A DNA stretch of 64,000 bases from Capsaspora owczarzaki ATCC 30864 (taxonomy: Eukaryota > Opisthokonta > Filasterea). Positions 61,691-64,000 of this stretch are shown here, piece by piece. Each line of letters starts with the position of its first letter. The first letter of the stretch is position 1. The stretch is from positions 134,001 to 198,000 of the forward strand of contig NW_011887303.1 in assembly GCF_000151315.2 (NCBI RefSeq), given 5' to 3'. Under the pieces are notes generated by a model, which was not told the origin of the DNA, made no database searches, and saw nothing but the letters and a program-made list of their open reading frames with translations. The translations under genes were made by a program, and so were the position numbers.

Positions 61691-63133
61691 TTATACAAAC
61701 ACACCCTTGGCATGCTTGCTGGGAGTCTCGTGCTTGTCCTTCTTCTTCTTGTCCTTCTTGCTGCTGCTGCTCGGCGTGTCGCTGCCGTTCGACTCGACTT
61801 GCTCAAGCCTTGCCTTCTTGGCCTTGTGTGACGGCGTCGACGATTCGTTTCCGTTGTTGCTGTGTCCGTTTCCATTGTCTGCAGTGACTGCCCATTCGTT
61901 GGATTCCTCGACCTCGACCGTGGCTGCCGTGCGAGATGGCTTTTCGCGCCGCCGTGGCTCCGTCGAGTCTGTCGTGATGGGTTGTTGCGAGTATTCTGCC
62001 TCCTGGGTAGCGAGCGAGCCCTCAATTGAGAGAATGTCTTGCGATGTTTGCAATCTGTTGGCGAGGCGCGAGGGGTGCGGTGAGTTGTGACGAAAACAAA
62101 AAAGAGAACATCCTCGGTGCCTGCCTTCCAGGATTGCACCACAAGCGACAGAAGACTCCCAAGAAACTCGAAAGCACCAATACACACAAACTCACAACGA
62201 AAACAAGCAAAAAGCCGGAACACCAACACCTTACCGTGTCACAGTAAACTGCAAAACAGACCCGACGCGGATTTGGTAGTCGGGCTGGTTGATGTCGTAC
62301 CAGTACTCTTGTTGGCCGTCGCACTCGAGGTTGGTGCCAATCGAATCGCGCGGAATGGAAGCGTTCAGCGTGCCATAGATGAGCAGACCGATGTGATCCA
62401 CGCCAATCTTGTCGACCTGGCCGACTGCGACGCCGACAAAAAGACAAGCGCACGAGACAACCATTGAGATTTCCATGTTGTTGTTTTTTTCAAATCAACA
62501 GCGACTCTGGTCAGAGTGATTCAGACTCGACAAAAGCTGGCAAAGCTGGCAAAGCCTCTTACCAAGCTTGTTGCCGATTATTGGGCACAGCACCAGCAGC
62601 GTTGCAGAAACGTAAAAGTGAATGTGTGGGTTATCGGCCAGAATGACTCCGTTTTCCTGCTGCAGACGGACGTTCGAGTAGGCAATGACGACGCCCTCGA
62701 GATCCTCGTGGTACCTGCAGCGAAGAGAAGCCCGTCATAGAAAAGTGAGTGTTTGCACGATCGTTTGATGCATTGGGTTCTGGATGCGCAAATGCAGCAC
62801 CATCGCCGACTCGGATCGCCATCGTTGTAGTAATGCCCAATAATCGAGTGAGTGGCTACTACACTCGGGTCGTCAAAGTGCAAGTCGGAGGCGGGGAGGA
62901 GAACAGGCGAGACTTTGAGGGAAACTGAATCCATGTGGACGCTTCATCCCCTCCCAACCCTCATGCGTCTGCCCGCCTCTCCTCAAACAACATCCCGGCG
63001 AGTGACAAGACGCTTACTTCATGAGCAGCTTGTTCATGTGGTCGTGGACGGCGGCGTTGAAGCGGCCGGCGTGGTGTGGAAGCAGGTGAATGTACAGCCG
63101 CACATTGATTTCGCGGAATGGCGAGGCAATCAT
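61691..63133 (-). CDS. POLR1F: RNA polymerase I subunit RPA43
   Basis: Four exons, 63133-63018, 62714-62563, 62424-62235, 62054-61691, give 273 residues. RPA43 forms, with RPA14-type partners, the stalk of RNA polymerase I that contacts Rrn3 for rRNA transcription in the nucleolus. The N-terminal part (FNAAVHDHMNKLLMKYHEDLEGVVIAYSNVRL, shown here only as separate motifs LLMKYHEDLEG and VVIAYSNVRL) matches the tip domain. NPHIHFYVSATLLVLCP and GQVDKIGVDHIGLL followed by NASIPRDSI match the OB domain (human HIGCLVHGCFNASIPK). The C-terminal exon is disordered and ends Lys-rich (SKKDKKKKDKHETPSKH), as in animal RPA43. The start ATG at 63133 gives a shorter head than in human (338). RPC25/RPB7 homologues are less likely because of NASIP. 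Confidence 0.88.
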
Positions 63134-63373
63134 GGCTTTGACGAGGAAGAGTGAGGATACGAGTCGGGTGTGTGATGGGATGCATGGAAACAGAATCAAA
63201 TGCAAAAAGCAATTGGACGTTGACGGGTAATTTTTTGGATTTATTAAAAACACAAACTCTGCACAACACAAACGTCAACGAAGGGAGGAGAACGGGGAAG
63301 CTGTAATGACACGGGAGAACATGGAGTGTCATAGGGGGACTTGCTTTTTTTCTGTTTTGTCTTTGCTCGTCTT

Positions 63374-64000
63374 TTAGCCCTCCCAGAACTTGGGGATTTG
63401 GTCGCCAACAAAGGTTTTGCGCTCGACGCCGCTCTCGGTAATCGTTGCAATACGGACGACGCCGCCAGATGAGCCGTCGCGTGCCATGGCGAGCGCAAGT
63501 GCGCCCTTGACAAAGTCCTCGCACTCGGCCTGGGTCATGCCAAGCTTGAAAGTCGCGTCGACGTGACCGAAAATGTATGTGCTACCACTGCCGCCAATGC
63601 TGAATGGCTGGCGAAGGCACATGCCACCGAGCGGGATTGTGTAGACTTGACCGCCGAGTTTTCTGCAATGTGTTGAAGAGGAGAGTGAGCGAGACAGAAA
63701 TGACAGAAAAACGCAAACTCTGAAGAAACCGAAACTCACCGGTCCCAGCCAGCAACGATAATGCCTGCCATCAAGTTCTCGCGGTTGCCGTAGCACAGTT
63801 GTTGGAAGACACTTGCTGCCGAGTGCACGCTTGGCCTCTCGCCGAGCTCGATGCTGCAGGAACGGTGCAACGAGCGAAACAAGTCAGCCAAAACCATAGT
63901 TTGATTGCTGCGTATTCAATGCAGCCCCGGCGCTCGTGGACACCCTACCTGTGTAGATCCAGGTAGTACTTGACATAGTCTGCAATGGCCTGCGTGTCTG
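63374..64000 (-). CDS. PSMB6: 20S proteasome subunit beta-1, C-terminal part (5' end outside window)
   Basis: Three exons visible: 64000-63950 (cut by the window end), 63853-63740 and 63662-63374. They read in frame as [91 protein letters not shown] and [17 protein letters not shown]. This is nearly the human PSMB6 sequence. Beta-1 is the caspase-like catalytic subunit; its N-terminal Thr would lie beyond base 64000. The gene is followed by RPA43 on the same strand with a 240-bp spacer. Confidence 0.96.

Overview
This is nuclear DNA from a eukaryote. Nearly every gene is cut by short GT-AG introns, mostly 60-150 bp, which often begin GTAAG or GTGAG. Exons are GC-rich, and introns and spacers are full of A/T homopolymers. 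The gene set includes a Mi-2/CHD chromatin remodeller, p22phox, a FIT fat-storage protein, a single-chain acetyl-CoA carboxylase, PDCD5, HSF and an LRR receptor with a tyrosine-rich tail. It fits a unicellular relative of animals, for example a filasterean such as Capsaspora. That assignment is inference from gene style, not a database match. Layout, left half: the 3' part of a Mi-2/CHD gene (1-3600); mitochondrial lysine-degradation enzyme AASS (3902-8677); a TPR protein on the minus strand (8912-11475); a cytochrome b561 (11870-12817); an ABCG half-transporter (13066-16330); a weak ORF (16526-16939); a cyclopropane-fatty-acid synthase (17024-20200); p22phox (20561-21461); a secreted ML/NPC2-type lipid-binding protein (22432-23783); a 2.8-kb gene-poor stretch; and a large unrecognised protein (26573-29575). 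Right half: an LRR receptor built from 19 one-repeat exons (30802-34808); a 1.95-kb insertion with inverted ends and a 5-bp target duplication that carries a coiled-coil gene (35163-37110); a second ABCG transporter (38196-41817); FITM (42913-43797); HSF (44024-46852); a metallo-beta-lactamase-fold hydrolase (46986-48562); PDCD5 (49133-50113); purine nucleoside phosphorylase (50385-51452); acetyl-CoA carboxylase in one 7.45-kb exon (52371-59821); RNA polymerase I subunit RPA43 (61691-63133); and proteasome subunit beta-1, cut by the window end (63374-64000). There are no operons. Genes are packed on both strands, with spacers of 85-1900 bp. A loose lipid theme runs through the window (ACC makes malonyl-CoA, CFA synthase modifies acyl chains, FITM acts in lipid-droplet formation, the ML protein binds lipids, ABCG pumps often move lipids), but nothing in the sequence shows co-regulation. 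The most unusual features are the 35163-37110 insertion, whose family I cannot name, and the LRR receptor, whose exon-intron units look serially duplicated and whose tail carries seven tyrosines in signalling-type contexts. Exon borders were derived by hand from splice sites, reading phase and family similarity. Protein lengths quoted are for those models.
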